Shown here one piece after another: positions 1 through 8,250 of a stretch of DNA of 64,000 bases. Source of the stretch: Streptomyces sp. V1I1 (lineage in GTDB: Bacteria; Actinomycetota; Actinomycetes; Streptomycetales; Streptomycetaceae). The first letter of the stretch is position 1. Every line of letters begins with the position of its first letter. The stretch spans positions 2,288,501 to 2,352,500 of the forward strand of contig NZ_JAUSZH010000001.1 of assembly GCF_030817355.1 (NCBI RefSeq), given 5' to 3'. The notes under the pieces were generated by a model. That model searched no databases. It was not told the origin of the DNA and was given only the letters and a program-made list of their open reading frames with translations. Made by a program: the position numbers and the translations under genes.

Positions 1-1
1 C

Positions 2-2929
2 CAGGTCAAGTCCTCCATCGACACCTGGGACGAGGCGCAGGACGCCGAGAAGACGGCGCTGATCGTGCGCGCCGCCTCGGAGTACGGCCAGGCGCTGCTC
101 AACGAACGTGACCTCACGGCCGCGACGCTGCTCACCGCCACCAGCGAGGCAGACCGCCAGAAGCCCCCCGTCACCAAGGCGTACGAGACCACGGACGCCG
201 CGAAGAAGAAGTTCGACCTGGCCATCCAGGACATGCCCGACAAGCAGGGTCTGGATCGCCGTCTGAGCCTCTTCCGCGCGGAGGAGCCGACCCTCGCCAA
301 GCTCCGCCTGGCCGCGTACACCAAGGCCCTCGACCCGGTGAAGACCGAAGAGGGCTACGTCAAGGTCCAGCACTCGCTGATGGAGTTCTCCAACGAGCTC
401 GGCCTCGGCACCGGCAACATCACCAGCTACGGCCGTACGGTTTACGCGGTCCAGCTGGCCAAGGCCGCCGCGTCGCTCCAGCGCTCCATCGGCATGCACC
501 TGCTGGTCCGCCCCAGCGCGGACGACACCGTCCGCGCCCAGCAGACCGTGGCGTTCAACTCGTACAACTACCTCGAGCAGATCGCGATCGGCGAGTACGT
601 CTCCGGCGGCACCCAGGCCGACACGGACAAGCTGAAGCAGATCATGGCGGGCAAGGCCGCCGCGGGCGAGAAGCAGCTCAAGGCCCTGGGCCTCAACCCT
701 CCGCGGGACAAGAGCGGCCAGGTCCTGGCCGGCATGGCCGGCAAGATCGGCGAGGGGCTGAGCCCCAAGGAGCTGAAGAAGCTCGACGTCACGCCCGAGA
801 CCTGGATGGGCGCGTCCACCGCCAAGTTCGACGGCTACACCGAGATCGAGAACGAACTCGTCGACAAGGCCGTGACCGAGGCCGCGGCGATCTCCGACGA
901 CGCCAAGACCGACGCCATCACCAACGGCGGCATCGTCGTCATCGCCCTGCTCACCGCCTTCATCCTGGCCGGCCTCATGGCCCGCCAGATGAGCCGCTCG
1001 ATGCGCCAGCTGCGCACCGCCGCCTTCGGCATCGCCGAGCAGCGTCTGCCGATGCTGGTCGACCAGCTCTCGCGTACGGAGCCGGGCCGCGTCGACACCC
1101 GCGTGCAGCCGATCCCGATCGACAGCCAGGACGAGATCGGCGAAGTCGCCCGCGCCTTCGACCAGGTCCACCGCGAGGCCGTGCGGCTCGCCGCCGAGCA
1201 GGCCATGCTCCGTGGCAACGTCAACGCGATCTTCACCAACCTGTCGCGCCGCAACCAGTCGCTGATCGAGGGCCAGCTGACCCTGATCACCGACCTGGAG
1301 AACAACGAGGCCGACCCGGACCAGCTGGAGAACCTCTTCAAGCTGGACCACCTGGCGACCCGTATGCGCCGCAACGGCGAGAACCTCCTGGTCCTCGCCG
1401 GTGAGGAGCCGGGCCGCCGCTGGAACCAGCCGGTGCCGCTGGTCGACGTGCTGCGTGCCGCCTCCTCCGAGGTGGAGTCTTACGAGCGCATCGAGCTGAC
1501 CGGCGTCCCGGAGACGGACATCCACGGCCAGGCCGTGACGGACCTTGTGCACCTGCTGGCCGAGCTGCTGGAGAACGCCACCACGTTCTCCTCGCCGCAG
1601 ACCAAGGTGCGCGTCACCGCGACCCGTCTGCCCGACGGCCGCGTGATGATCGAGATCCACGACAAGGGCATCGGCCTGACCGCCGAGGACTTCGCGGACA
1701 TCAACCACAAGCTGGCCAACCCGCCGACGGTGGACGCCGCCGTCTCGCAGCGCATGGGCCTGTTCGTGGTCGGCCGCCTTGCCGACCGGCACGGCATCCG
1801 CGTCCAGCTGCGCCCCTCCGGCGAGCAGGCCGGCACCACCTCGCTGGTCATGCTGCCCGACGCCATCACACATGGTGGCGGTGGCCAGCCGCTGCCCGAG
1901 GACGACTTCACGGTCTCCCAGATCATTCCGGAGCAGCAGGTCTTCGAGCCCGCCCCGATTCAGAGTGCCCCGATGCGCACCGCCGCGGAGCTCGGCTTCG
2001 ACGACTCCCGCTACGAGGACTCTCCGAAGCTCGACCCGGTGGGCCGCTCGCTGATGCGCGAGGAGCGCCGTGCGGCGCTGGAGGCGCAGGCTCAGGGCGG
2101 CGAGCGGCCGCTCTACGGGGACGAGACGCAGTACCCGCAGGAGCAGCAGCAGTACGCCTCCGAGTACGGCCAGGAGTACGCGCAGGACTACGCCCAGGAG
2201 CAGCCGCAGGCGTACGACGGCTACCAGCCGCAGGGCGGATACCAAGGGCCCCAGGAGCACCAGGAATCCGCATATGCGGAAGCCACTTACCAGTCTTCGC
2301 AGACGCCGGAGCCGCAGTACGACGGACAGTTCGACACCCAGTCCCACCAGGCAGAGTGGCCGGAACAAGGTACGTACCAGAGTGCGTACGAGCCGGAGTA
2401 CCGGACCGATTCGGAATCTGCCCCCGGCGCCCCCACGAACGCCCCGGAGCGCGTAGGCTTCGAACGTCCGGGACCCTCTCCGAGCAGCAGCCACGCGCTG
2501 ACCGACGCCGGTCTGCCGCGGCGCGGCGGCACCCAGCAGCCGCAGCCCCAGCAGCAGTGGCAGCAGCCCGCCGAGCAGGCCCAGCAAGCTCCGCAGAGCG
2601 GTCAGGCCGAGGCGGCCGGCAACGGCGCCGGCTCCGAGGACTGGCGCTCGACCAACGACCAGCGCTGGCAGCGGGCGGAGAAGCTCCGCGAGCCGAAGGC
2701 GGGCGGGGTCACCCCCTCCGGTCTTCCACGGCGAGTGCCCAAGGCCAATCTCGTCGAGGGAACCGCGGAGCAGACGCCGCAGGGCGGCCCCCAGGTCTCC
2801 CGCGCCCCGGAGGACGTACGTGGCAGGTTGAGCAACCTGCGGCGCGGCGTCCAGCAGGGACGCAGCGCGGGAACGGACACGAACGGACCGGGCTTCGGCT
2901 CGGGCAGTACCTACAACCAGGAGCGTTAG
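2..2929 (+). CDS. cvnA: Conservon sensor-kinase-like protein CvnA, 5'-truncated by window edge
   Basis: Large membrane sensor, first gene of a four-gene conservon. The frame is open from base 2, so the true start lies outside the window; the internal GTG at 65 is not the start. The N-terminal part is a helical extracytoplasmic region resembling nitrate/nitrite-sensing (NIT-type) domains. A single membrane segment follows (about bases 925-980), then a HAMP-like linker and a GHKL ATPase region with an N-box (ELLENATTFSSP) and a G1-type DKGIGLT motif. No clear phospho-acceptor histidine H-box is seen, as is usual for CvnA proteins. The last ~300 residues are a Gln/Tyr/Pro-rich, probably disordered tail. 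Family knowledge: CvnA, B, C and D assemble at the membrane into a complex compared with eukaryotic G-protein-coupled receptor systems. The next gene begins two bases after the stop, indicating an operon. Confidence 0.93.
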   Translation, partial: QVKSSIDTWDEAQDAEKTALIVRAASEYGQALLNERDLTAATLLTATSEADRQKPPVTKAYETTDAAKKKFDLAIQDMPDKQGLDRRLSLFRAEEPTLAKLRLAAYTKALDPVKTEEGYVKVQHSLMEFSNELGLGTGNITSYGRTVYAVQLAKAAASLQRSIGMHLLVRPSADDTVRAQQTVAFNSYNYLEQIAIGEYVSGGTQADTDKLKQIMAGKAAAGEKQLKALGLNPPRDKSGQVLAGMAGKIGEGLSPKELKKLDVTPETWMGASTAKFDGYTEIENELVDKAVTEAAAISDDAKTDAITNGGIVVIALLTAFILAGLMARQMSRSMRQLRTAAFGIAEQRLPMLVDQLSRTEPGRVDTRVQPIPIDSQDEIGEVARAFDQVHREAVRLAAEQAMLRGNVNAIFTNLSRRNQSLIEGQLTLITDLENNEADPDQLENLFKLDHLATRMRRNGENLLVLAGEEPGRRWNQPVPLVDVLRAASSEVESYERIELTGVPETDIHGQAVTDLVHLLAELLENATTFSSPQTKVRVTATRLPDGRVMIEIHDKGIGLTAEDFADINHKLANPPTVDAAVSQRMGLFVVGRLADRHGIRVQLRPSGEQAGTTSLVMLPDAITHGGGGQPLPEDDFTVSQIIPEQQVFEPAPIQSAPMRTAAELGFDDSRYEDSPKLDPVGRSLMREERRAALEAQAQGGERPLYGDETQYPQEQQQYASEYGQEYAQDYAQEQPQAYDGYQPQGGYQGPQEHQESAYAEATYQSSQTPEPQYDGQFDTQSHQAEWPEQGTYQSAYEPEYRTDSESAPGAPTNAPERVGFERPGPSPSSSHALTDAGLPRRGGTQQPQPQQQWQQPAEQAQQAPQSGQAEAAGNGAGSEDWRSTNDQRWQRAEKLREPKAGGVTPSGLPRRVPKANLVEGTAEQTPQGGPQVSRAPEDVRGRLSNLRRGVQQGRSAGTDTNGPGFGSGSTYNQER

Positions 2930-2930
2930 T

Positions 2931-3353
2931 GTGAGCCCGATGAGCCAGGCGGCGCAGAATCTGAACTGGTTGATCACCAACTTCGTGGACAACACCCCTG
3001 GGGTGTCCCACACCGTGGTGGTCTCCGCCGACGGACTCCTGCTGGCGATGTCCGAAGGTTTCCCGCGGGACCGAGCCGATCAGCTGGCGGCTGTCGCCTC
3101 CGGTCTGACCTCGCTGACCGCGGGGGCGTCCCGGATCTTCGAAGGCGGCGCGGTCAACCAGACAGTGGTGGAGATGGATCGGGGCTTCCTCTTCCTCATG
3201 TCCATCTCCGATGGTTCCTCGCTTGCCGTGCTCGCACACCCGGAGGCCGACATCGGCCTGGTGGGTTACGAGATGGCTCTGCTGGTGGACCGTGCAGGCA
3301 GCGTGTTGACCCCGGACCTCCGTGCGGAGCTCCAGGGCAGTCTTCTCAACTAA
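2931..3353 (+). CDS. cvnB: Roadblock/LC7 domain protein CvnB
   Basis: A 140-residue Roadblock/LC7 (MglB-like) protein, second gene of the conservon. The start is GTG at 2931; an in-frame ATG at 2940 is an alternative, and both sit directly after the CvnA stop, so translation is probably coupled. The sequence shows the family hallmarks: an N-terminal helix ending NWLITNFVDNTPGVSHTVVV, the sensor-like strand SADGLLLAMSEGF, and a final helix. Roadblock proteins commonly act as GTPase regulators, so CvnB is expected to modulate the CvnD GTPase. Length is normal for CvnB proteins. Confidence 0.95.
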   Translation: MSPMSQAAQNLNWLITNFVDNTPGVSHTVVVSADGLLLAMSEGFPRDRADQLAAVASGLTSLTAGASRIFEGGAVNQTVVEMDRGFLFLMSISDGSSLAVLAHPEADIGLVGYEMALLVDRAGSVLTPDLRAELQGSLLN

Positions 3354-3445
3354 CAGACAGTGCGTTTCACGCCACCGCACCATAGGGTGCGGTGGCGCGG
3401 CTCCACAGGGACATGGACCGGCGACCGGCAGTCGGAGGAGGAAAC

Positions 3446-3997
3446 GTGGCAACACCCCCGGGCGGACGCCCCTATGACGGTGCTCACCAACCGCCGGGTG
3501 ATCACTCCCAGAACCGCTTCAACTTTCCCTCCGCGCCAAGCAGACAGGGCGCCCAGCAGCCCTACCAGCAGTCGCCGTACGACCCCTCGTACGACCAGCC
3601 GCCGCAGCCCCGGATCCAGCCGGTGCAGCGGCGGGCGCCGGAGCCCGCGCCTACGCACAACCCGTTGGTGCGCCCGTACGCCATGACCGGCGGCCGGACC
3701 CGGCCGCGCTACCAGCTCGCCATCGAGGCACTGGTCAGCACCACGGCCGATCCGTCAAGGCTGCAAGGGCAGTTGCCCGAGCACCAGCGGATCTGCCGGC
3801 TGTGCATCGAGATCAAGTCGGTCGCCGAGATCTCGGCACTTCTCACCATCCCCCTCGGCGTTGCCCGGATCCTTGTCGCCGACCTGGCGGAGGCCGGACT
3901 TGTCGCCATCCACCAGCCAGGCGGCGACGAGGCCGCCGGCGGCCAGCCAGCCGTGACACTGCTCGAAAGGGTGCTCAGTGGACTTCGCAAGCTCTAG
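3446..3997 (+). CDS. cvnC: DUF742 protein CvnC
   Basis: DUF742 protein, third conservon gene, 183 residues from GTG 3446. A strong Shine-Dalgarno sequence (GGAGGAGG) ends five bases upstream and decides this start; the frame is open further upstream, but the 3392 start reads through non-coding sequence. The first ~75 residues are Pro/Gln-rich and likely disordered. The DUF742 winged-helix-like domain follows (NPLVRPYAMTGGRTRP, then LPEHQRICRLC and IPLGVARILVADLAEAGLV). Its 3' end overlaps cvnD by 20 bases, so the two are translationally coupled. DUF742 proteins are found almost only in conservons; the biochemical role is not settled. Confidence 0.95.
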   Translation: MATPPGGRPYDGAHQPPGDHSQNRFNFPSAPSRQGAQQPYQQSPYDPSYDQPPQPRIQPVQRRAPEPAPTHNPLVRPYAMTGGRTRPRYQLAIEALVSTTADPSRLQGQLPEHQRICRLCIEIKSVAEISALLTIPLGVARILVADLAEAGLVAIHQPGGDEAAGGQPAVTLLERVLSGLRKL

Positions 3998-4559
3998 CGG
4001 CGGTGCAGCCCGCTCAACCACCAGCGCGAAGATCGTGGTGGCGGGCGGCTTCGGCGTGGGCAAGACCACGTTCGTCGGCGCCGTCTCGGAGATCAACCCG
4101 CTGCGTACCGAAGCCGTCATGACGAGCGCCTCCGCAGGCATCGACGACCTGACCCACACCGGGGACAAGACGACGACCACCGTCGCCATGGACTTCGGCC
4201 GTATCACCCTGGACCAGGACCTGATCCTGTACCTGTTCGGCACGCCCGGACAGGACCGCTTCTGGTTCATGTGGGACGACCTGGTCCGCGGTGCGATCGG
4301 CGCGGTGGTGCTGGTGGACACGCGTCGTCTCGCGGACTGCTTCCCGGCGGTCGACTACTTCGAGAACAGCGGCCTGCCGTTCGTCATAGCTCTCAACGGT
4401 TTCGACGGACACCAGCCGTACAACCCGGAAGAGGTGCGGGAGGCGCTGCAGATCGGCCCCGACACCCCGATCATCACGACCGACGCCCGCCATCGTGCGG
4501 ACGCCAAGAGCGCGCTGATCACGCTGGTCGAGCACGCACTGATGGCGCGCCTGCGGTAG
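3978..4559 (+). CDS. cvnD: Conservon small GTPase CvnD
   Basis: A 193-residue ATP/GTP-binding protein of the Ras/MglA-related CvnD family, last gene of the conservon. The G1 P-loop GGFGVGKTTF is near residues 19-28. A GTPGQDRF motif corresponds to the switch-II region, and ALNGFD stands where the usual NKxD guanine-specificity motif would be, as in other CvnD proteins. The GTG start at 3978 lies inside the cvnC 3' end (20-base overlap). It is expected to be the nucleotide-switch output of the complex, regulated by the Roadblock protein CvnB. A hairpin that can terminate the operon follows 29 bases after the stop. Confidence 0.95.
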   Translation: MDFASSSGGAARSTTSAKIVVAGGFGVGKTTFVGAVSEINPLRTEAVMTSASAGIDDLTHTGDKTTTTVAMDFGRITLDQDLILYLFGTPGQDRFWFMWDDLVRGAIGAVVLVDTRRLADCFPAVDYFENSGLPFVIALNGFDGHQPYNPEEVREALQIGPDTPIITTDARHRADAKSALITLVEHALMARLR

Positions 4560-4587
4560 CCGGTACCACGGCCGCGTGTCTCTGTTG

Positions 4588-4640
4588 AGGACGCCCTCGC
4601 CTCCTGCTTGGAGCGCGGGGGCGTCCTGCTGTTGTTTTCT
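4588..4640 (+). terminator. Terminator after the cvn operon
   Basis: A 9-bp stem, AGGACGCCC at 4588-4596 with GGGCGTCCT at 4619-4627, is followed by a T-rich run (gttgtttt). It sits just after cvnD and is the natural end of the operon. Confidence 0.7.
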
Positions 4641-4645
4641 CCCCC

Positions 4646-4740
4646 ACCCCGCCCCTTCCCGTAACTGGGGGCAAGCCCCCAGCCCCCTCGTACGCCCGCT
4701 GGGGGTCCCCCACGCCCGCAGGGCGTAGGGGGCATCATCC
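4646..4740. repeat. Mosaic GC-rich intergenic repeat, copy 1
   Basis: Contains the block CCGCCCCTTCCCGTAACT followed by the hairpin GGGGGCaaGCCCCC. The same blocks recur in reverse orientation near 27350 and, in part, near 34640. It also holds a second palindrome around CGCCCGCAGGGCG. No gene lies here (4560-4798). Confidence 0.65.
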
Positions 4741-4798
4741 TCATCTGCTGCGAGTCATCGCCGGGGCGAAGAAGGAGCTGAAGTTTCGCGGTTCCCAG

Positions 4799-5215
4799 TC
4801 AAGTTGACGGATGCCCAGGCTCACCGGGCGCCCAGGCGATGGACAGAGCTGCGCCGAGGAGGGCCAGCAGGAGGCCGACGAGGAAGCCGCCGAGGTTGGA
4901 CATCGGAATCGACAGCAGGGCAAGCACGATCGCCGCGACACCCGCAAACACCCGCACGATGGGCTGGAACCACATGGTCAGGCCGAGCGTCACGAGGAGC
5001 ACGCCGATGACCAGTGAGCCGGAGCCGGCAGTGGTGGCCATCTGGACGGTGAGTTGGCCGATCGCGAGGTCCGCGTACGGCAGATACACGATCGGCACCC
5101 CGCCCAGCATGGTCAGCAGCCCGGCCCAGAACGGCCGACTCCCACGCCAGTCGCCGAAGTGTAGCCAGAGGCCCTTGAGGTAATGGACGTTGCGCCTTGG
5201 AGAATCGACGCTCAT
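4799..5215 (-). CDS. DUF6114 membrane protein
   Basis: Small membrane protein of 138 residues with four hydrophobic segments (FWAGLLTMLGGVPIVYL; SLVIGVLLVTLGLTM; VFAGVAAIVLALLSI; LVGLLLALLGAALSIAW). It is recognised as DUF6114, a Streptomyces family of unknown function. The ATG at 5215 is chosen because GGGAG lies eight bases upstream; an in-frame ATG at 5251 has no ribosome-binding site. It lies 91 bases downstream of a DUF6230 gene on the same strand. These two families are commonly paired, so the two proteins probably work together at the membrane. Confidence 0.85.
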   Translation of the reverse strand: MSVDSPRRNVHYLKGLWLHFGDWRGSRPFWAGLLTMLGGVPIVYLPYADLAIGQLTVQMATTAGSGSLVIGVLLVTLGLTMWFQPIVRVFAGVAAIVLALLSIPMSNLGGFLVGLLLALLGAALSIAWAPGEPGHPST

Positions 5216-5306
5216 GGAACAGCTCCCGGGGGCCAGGCTTCCTACGGACATGTGAAGAGAAGGGGCGGGCGCGGGGAATGATTTCTTCTCATCGGTCGCG
5301 GCGTGT

Positions 5307-5915
5307 CTAGAAGCACTCGTGAACGCCCTTGTAGAATCTCAGGCTGCTTCCGCTGGTCCTGGTAATTCTGGCGCTCGTTGCCAGCACGATTTGCTTGGAA
5401 TTGGTCACCAAAACCGAATCGGCCTCCTGCGCGGCACGGGCGGGGTCCGTTTTATCCCCTTCCCTGATGCCCGGTCCCTTTCTGCTGGTCCCGGCGGCAA
5501 TACCATTGTTTGTGTTCTTGAGCGTGATAGTGCCACTGTCGCTTTGGACTGTATCGGTGTACGTGTCACGAGCCGTGACCTGCTTTGCGGTCACCTTCAC
5601 CGTGAACGTGCCGATCAGCGGGATGTCCCGAGCGACCACGGACTGGCAATAGCCCGTGGTCTTCGACTGCTTCAGGCCCGTGACCGTAACGGGAACGATC
5701 TTCCCGTCGTATCGCCGGTCTACGGCGCTGTACTGGATCAGCCCGATGCCTTCGGTGCGCTCAGCAGTTACTTTGAATTGCTGGTTGGAGACAAGGAACG
5801 ATGCGGCAAGCGCGCCCTGGGCCAAGGCAACGAACAGCGCCGCGCTAGCGACGAGGCTGGGCACCATGACAACGGCAAACAGCCTCCATCTGATCCTGCC
5901 GTGCGTCCTGGACAA
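5307..5915 (-). CDS. DUF6230 secreted/membrane-anchored protein
   Basis: A 202-residue DUF6230 protein. The start is taken as TTG 5915, because AGGAGGAG ends just upstream and the product then begins MSRTHGRIRWRLF, a basic leader followed by a hydrophobic anchor (FAVVMVPSLVASAALFVALAQGALA). The remainder is predicted extracytoplasmic: beta-rich, with two cysteines (TTGYCQS and the C-terminal HECF) that could form a disulfide. Function is unknown. It is the upstream partner of the DUF6114 gene and probably co-transcribed with it. Confidence 0.85.
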   Translation of the reverse strand: MSRTHGRIRWRLFAVVMVPSLVASAALFVALAQGALAASFLVSNQQFKVTAERTEGIGLIQYSAVDRRYDGKIVPVTVTGLKQSKTTGYCQSVVARDIPLIGTFTVKVTAKQVTARDTYTDTVQSDSGTITLKNTNNGIAAGTSRKGPGIREGDKTDPARAAQEADSVLVTNSKQIVLATSARITRTSGSSLRFYKGVHECF

Positions 5916-6241
5916 GACTCCTCCTCGTTTTTGAACGTGTACCTCAGGCATCATCTCCGGCCTTCCACAAGCTCCCCCGGGATGGGGGAGCCGAGTCGCC
6001 AGTGAGAAATAACTCGAACATTCAGATGTCTCTTGGTCGGCTACGGGCGAGGGCATGAGAAGGATGGCGAGCGCATTCGGATGGTATACGCCGATTCGCT
6101 CGTGAACCCTTCTCGGAATGGCCGCCGATCGGGTGACATGGCGGGGCTGGGGAGGCCTATTCGCGGGGTCACCAGCCGTTCTTGCAGAACGGCCTTGGGG
6201 AACATCGGTACAGCGGTTATCGGTGAGATTGATCTTGCTGG
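5916..6241. other. Intergenic, no gene seen
   Basis: About 325 bases upstream of the DUF6230 gene. It should hold that gene's promoter, but no confident -35/-10 pair, operator or conserved reading frame was recognised. Confidence 0.5.
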
Positions 6242-6529
6242 CTACTCGGTCTCCGAGGACTGGAGCACCTGGGCCTGGAGACGCTTCTTGCCGTGGCAGA
6301 TGTCGCGAGCGAGCTTGTGGCGGGACTCCTGGACGGTGGGCTGCTTGTGCATCGGGCGGCGGTAGGTGTCGTCGACCGGATCGACGACAGCGAGCAGGCC
6401 CAGGGCCTTGGCGATGCGCCCGTACTCGGCGAACGCCTGTCCCAGCGGGGTCGGGTGGCCCTCGCGGCCGAACATCCGCAGGCTGTCGCGCGGGGTGCCG
6501 GGCACCACCATCTGCCCGATCCCCGCCAA
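6242..6529 (-). pseudogene. Tn3-family transposase remnant
   Basis: About 95 codons remain of a protein that is normally near 1000 residues. The stretch LRMFGREGHPTPLGQAF, then VVDPVDDTYRR and QESRHKLARDICHG, matches the C-terminal DDE part of actinobacterial Tn3-family transposases as I know them. Both flanks have diverged: the N-terminal part before LRMFGREG does not fit the family, and the end after ICHGKK reads into unrelated sequence. It is a decayed fragment, not a functional gene. It lies next to an intact IS30 element, so this interval is a recurrent insertion site. Confidence 0.75.
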
Positions 6530-6540
6530 CTGGTCATTGG

Positions 6541-6645
6541 ACCGGGGGCCCGGGGCGGAGCCCCGGCAGTCGACCCGTCCGACGGAAACTCAAGCCTCGT
6601 CGGCGTTTGAGGCGCGGGGCCGGGGGCGGAGCCCCAGGAGAAGAC
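6541..6645. repeat. Mosaic GC-rich intergenic repeat, copy 2
   Basis: Two copies of a GGGGCGGAGCCCC-type palindrome (about 6552-6566 and 6627-6640) flank a block containing CAAGCCTCGTCGGCGTTTGAG. The same elements appear at 27.1-27.4 kb and 34.45-34.66 kb. Confidence 0.65.
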
Positions 6646-6674
6646 AGCAAAGACCCCGGCGCCCGTACCTTGGG

Positions 6675-7968
6675 TTCTAGCGGTCGTCGCAACGCCTCAG
6701 CTCAGGGGATGCGATGGACTTCGAGATCCGTGGGGATCGCAAGCCGCAGGGGCCCAGGAAGCTCCGTGGTGAGCGGGCGGAATACTTCCGGCTCGTGCAA
6801 CAGGGCTACAGCAACAAAGAAGCATCCCGGCTTGTCGGCGTGCATGAGCGGACCGGTCGCGAGTGGCGTCATGGCCGGACGGATCCGCAGAGGCTTCGGG
6901 CGCCCGCTCACATCGAGCGGGCGCCCGTTGCCGCACCGTCCCGGTACTTGAGCGAGACCGAGCGCATCCACATCGCCGACCGCTTGCGGGAGAAGGCCAC
7001 CGTCCGGGCGATCGCCGCCGAACTGGGCCGCAGCCCGTCCACCGTCAGCCGGGAGATCCACCGCAACCGCAGTCCCGGCCGAGGCAGCCAGTGGCACTAC
7101 CGCCCACACGCCGCCCAGGCCCGCGCGGATGCCCGCCGGCCCCGCCCCAAGCCCGGCAAGATCGGTCGGAACACCGCACTGCGGGACTTCATCCAGGACG
7201 GCCTGGACCTGAAGTGGAGCCCGGAACAGATCTGCGAGAGTCTGCGCCGGACCTTCCCCGACCAGCCGGAGATGCACGTGGTGCACGAGACGATCTACCA
7301 GGCCCTGTACGTTCAGGGCCGCGGAGAACTGCGCCGCGAGCTGGCCCGGGCCCTTCGCTCGGGCCGCGCCCGCCGCCGCCCGCAGCGCCAGGCGGCCTGT
7401 CGTCAGCCGCGCTTCACGCATCCGATGGTCATGATCAGCGAACGCCCGGCAGAGGCGGAGGACCGGGCGGTGCCCGGCCACTGGGAAGGGGACCTGATCA
7501 TCGGGATGGACAACCGCTCAGCGATCGGCACCCTCGTCGAACGGGCGACCCGCTACGTGATGCTGGTGCACCTGCCTGACGGCCGCAGCGCAGCGCACAT
7601 GCGCGACGCGCTGGTGGAGACCGTGAAGACCCTGCCGTCGCATCTGACACGCTCGCTGACCTGGGACCAGGGATCGGAGATGGCCGCCCACCATGCCTTC
7701 AGCGTCGCCACCGACATCCCGGTCTACTTCTGCGACCCCGCCAGTCCCTGGCAGCGCGGCTCGAACGAGAACACAAACGGCCTGCTGCGGCAGTACTTCC
7801 CCAAGGGAACCGACCTGTCCGTCCACACCCGCGAGCAACTGGCCGCTGTCGCCGCCGAACTCAACGGCCGCCCACGCAAAACGCTCGGCTGGGAAACCCC
7901 AGCCGAGCGCCTGCATAAACTGCTCGCCGCCTGACACAACCGATCACGTGTTGCGACGATCCCTAGAA
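6675..7968 (+). mobile_element. IS30-family insertion sequence
   Basis: One transposase gene sits between imperfect terminal inverted repeats: TTCTAGCGGTCGTCGCAAC at 6675-6693, and the reverse complement of TTCTAGGGATCGTCGCAAC at 7950-7968. They match at 17 of 19 positions. No convincing target-site duplication was found next to these ends, so the exact boundaries may lie a few bases further out. The element separates the Tn3 remnant from accE. Confidence 0.8.
6714..7934 (+). CDS. IS30-family transposase
   Basis: A 406-residue transposase. The N-terminal half carries two helix-turn-helix regions (YSNKEASRLVGVHERTGREW and VRAIAAELGRSPSTVSREI). The C-terminal half is the DDE catalytic core: first Asp in GHWEGDLIIG, second in LTWDQGSEM, and Glu in SPWQRGSNENTNGLLR. 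WEGDLI and the NENTNG block are IS30 hallmarks. The length is full and all catalytic residues are present, so the element may still be active. A GAGGGG-like ribosome-binding sequence is not obvious; the start is the ATG at 6714. Confidence 0.95.
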   Translation: MDFEIRGDRKPQGPRKLRGERAEYFRLVQQGYSNKEASRLVGVHERTGREWRHGRTDPQRLRAPAHIERAPVAAPSRYLSETERIHIADRLREKATVRAIAAELGRSPSTVSREIHRNRSPGRGSQWHYRPHAAQARADARRPRPKPGKIGRNTALRDFIQDGLDLKWSPEQICESLRRTFPDQPEMHVVHETIYQALYVQGRGELRRELARALRSGRARRRPQRQAACRQPRFTHPMVMISERPAEAEDRAVPGHWEGDLIIGMDNRSAIGTLVERATRYVMLVHLPDGRSAAHMRDALVETVKTLPSHLTRSLTWDQGSEMAAHHAFSVATDIPVYFCDPASPWQRGSNENTNGLLRQYFPKGTDLSVHTREQLAAVAAELNGRPRKTLGWETPAERLHKLLAA

Positions 7969-8011
7969 ACCGCCTACCGGGCGCCGGGGTCTGCGTAACG
8001 CGGCAGCAGCC

Positions 8012-8224
8012 TCAGCCCTGCCAGCTGTGGGCCGTGCGGAAGCCCCGCTGCCGCTCGAGGCGGCGCCAGCCCGCCGCGGAGCGGCCGCGGTGGGCAGCGT
8101 CGGTCTCGGACTGGGACGCCGCGCGGGCAAGCAGCACCGCGGTGATCGCGGCCAGCTCCTCGGGGTCGGCGTGACCCTTCTCTACGCGCAGCAGGGAGGA
8201 TGACGACTCGGCGGCAGTGCTCAT
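8012..8224 (-). CDS. accE: Acyl-CoA carboxylase epsilon subunit
   Basis: Small (70 residues) epsilon subunit of the actinobacterial acyl-CoA carboxylase. The family pattern is a short N-terminal helix (LLRVEKGHADPEELAAITAVLLARAA) followed by a basic, Trp-containing tail (AGWRRLERQRGFRTAHSWQG). It stabilises the alpha-beta complex and stimulates activity. The ATG at 8224 is chosen for GGAG about ten bases upstream. An in-frame GTG at 8254 overlaps the pccB stop (GTGA) and is a possible translationally coupled start, giving 80 residues. It is in an operon directly downstream of pccB. Confidence 0.88.
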   Translation of the reverse strand: MSTAAESSSSLLRVEKGHADPEELAAITAVLLARAASQSETDAAHRGRSAAGWRRLERQRGFRTAHSWQG

Positions 8225-8250
8225 GGCTTTCGGGCTCCAGTCTCGCAGGG

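Noticed and set aside
6033..6365. Plus-strand frames between DUF6230 and the IS
   Set aside because: No ribosome-binding site and antisense to the Tn3 remnant; no protein-like features.
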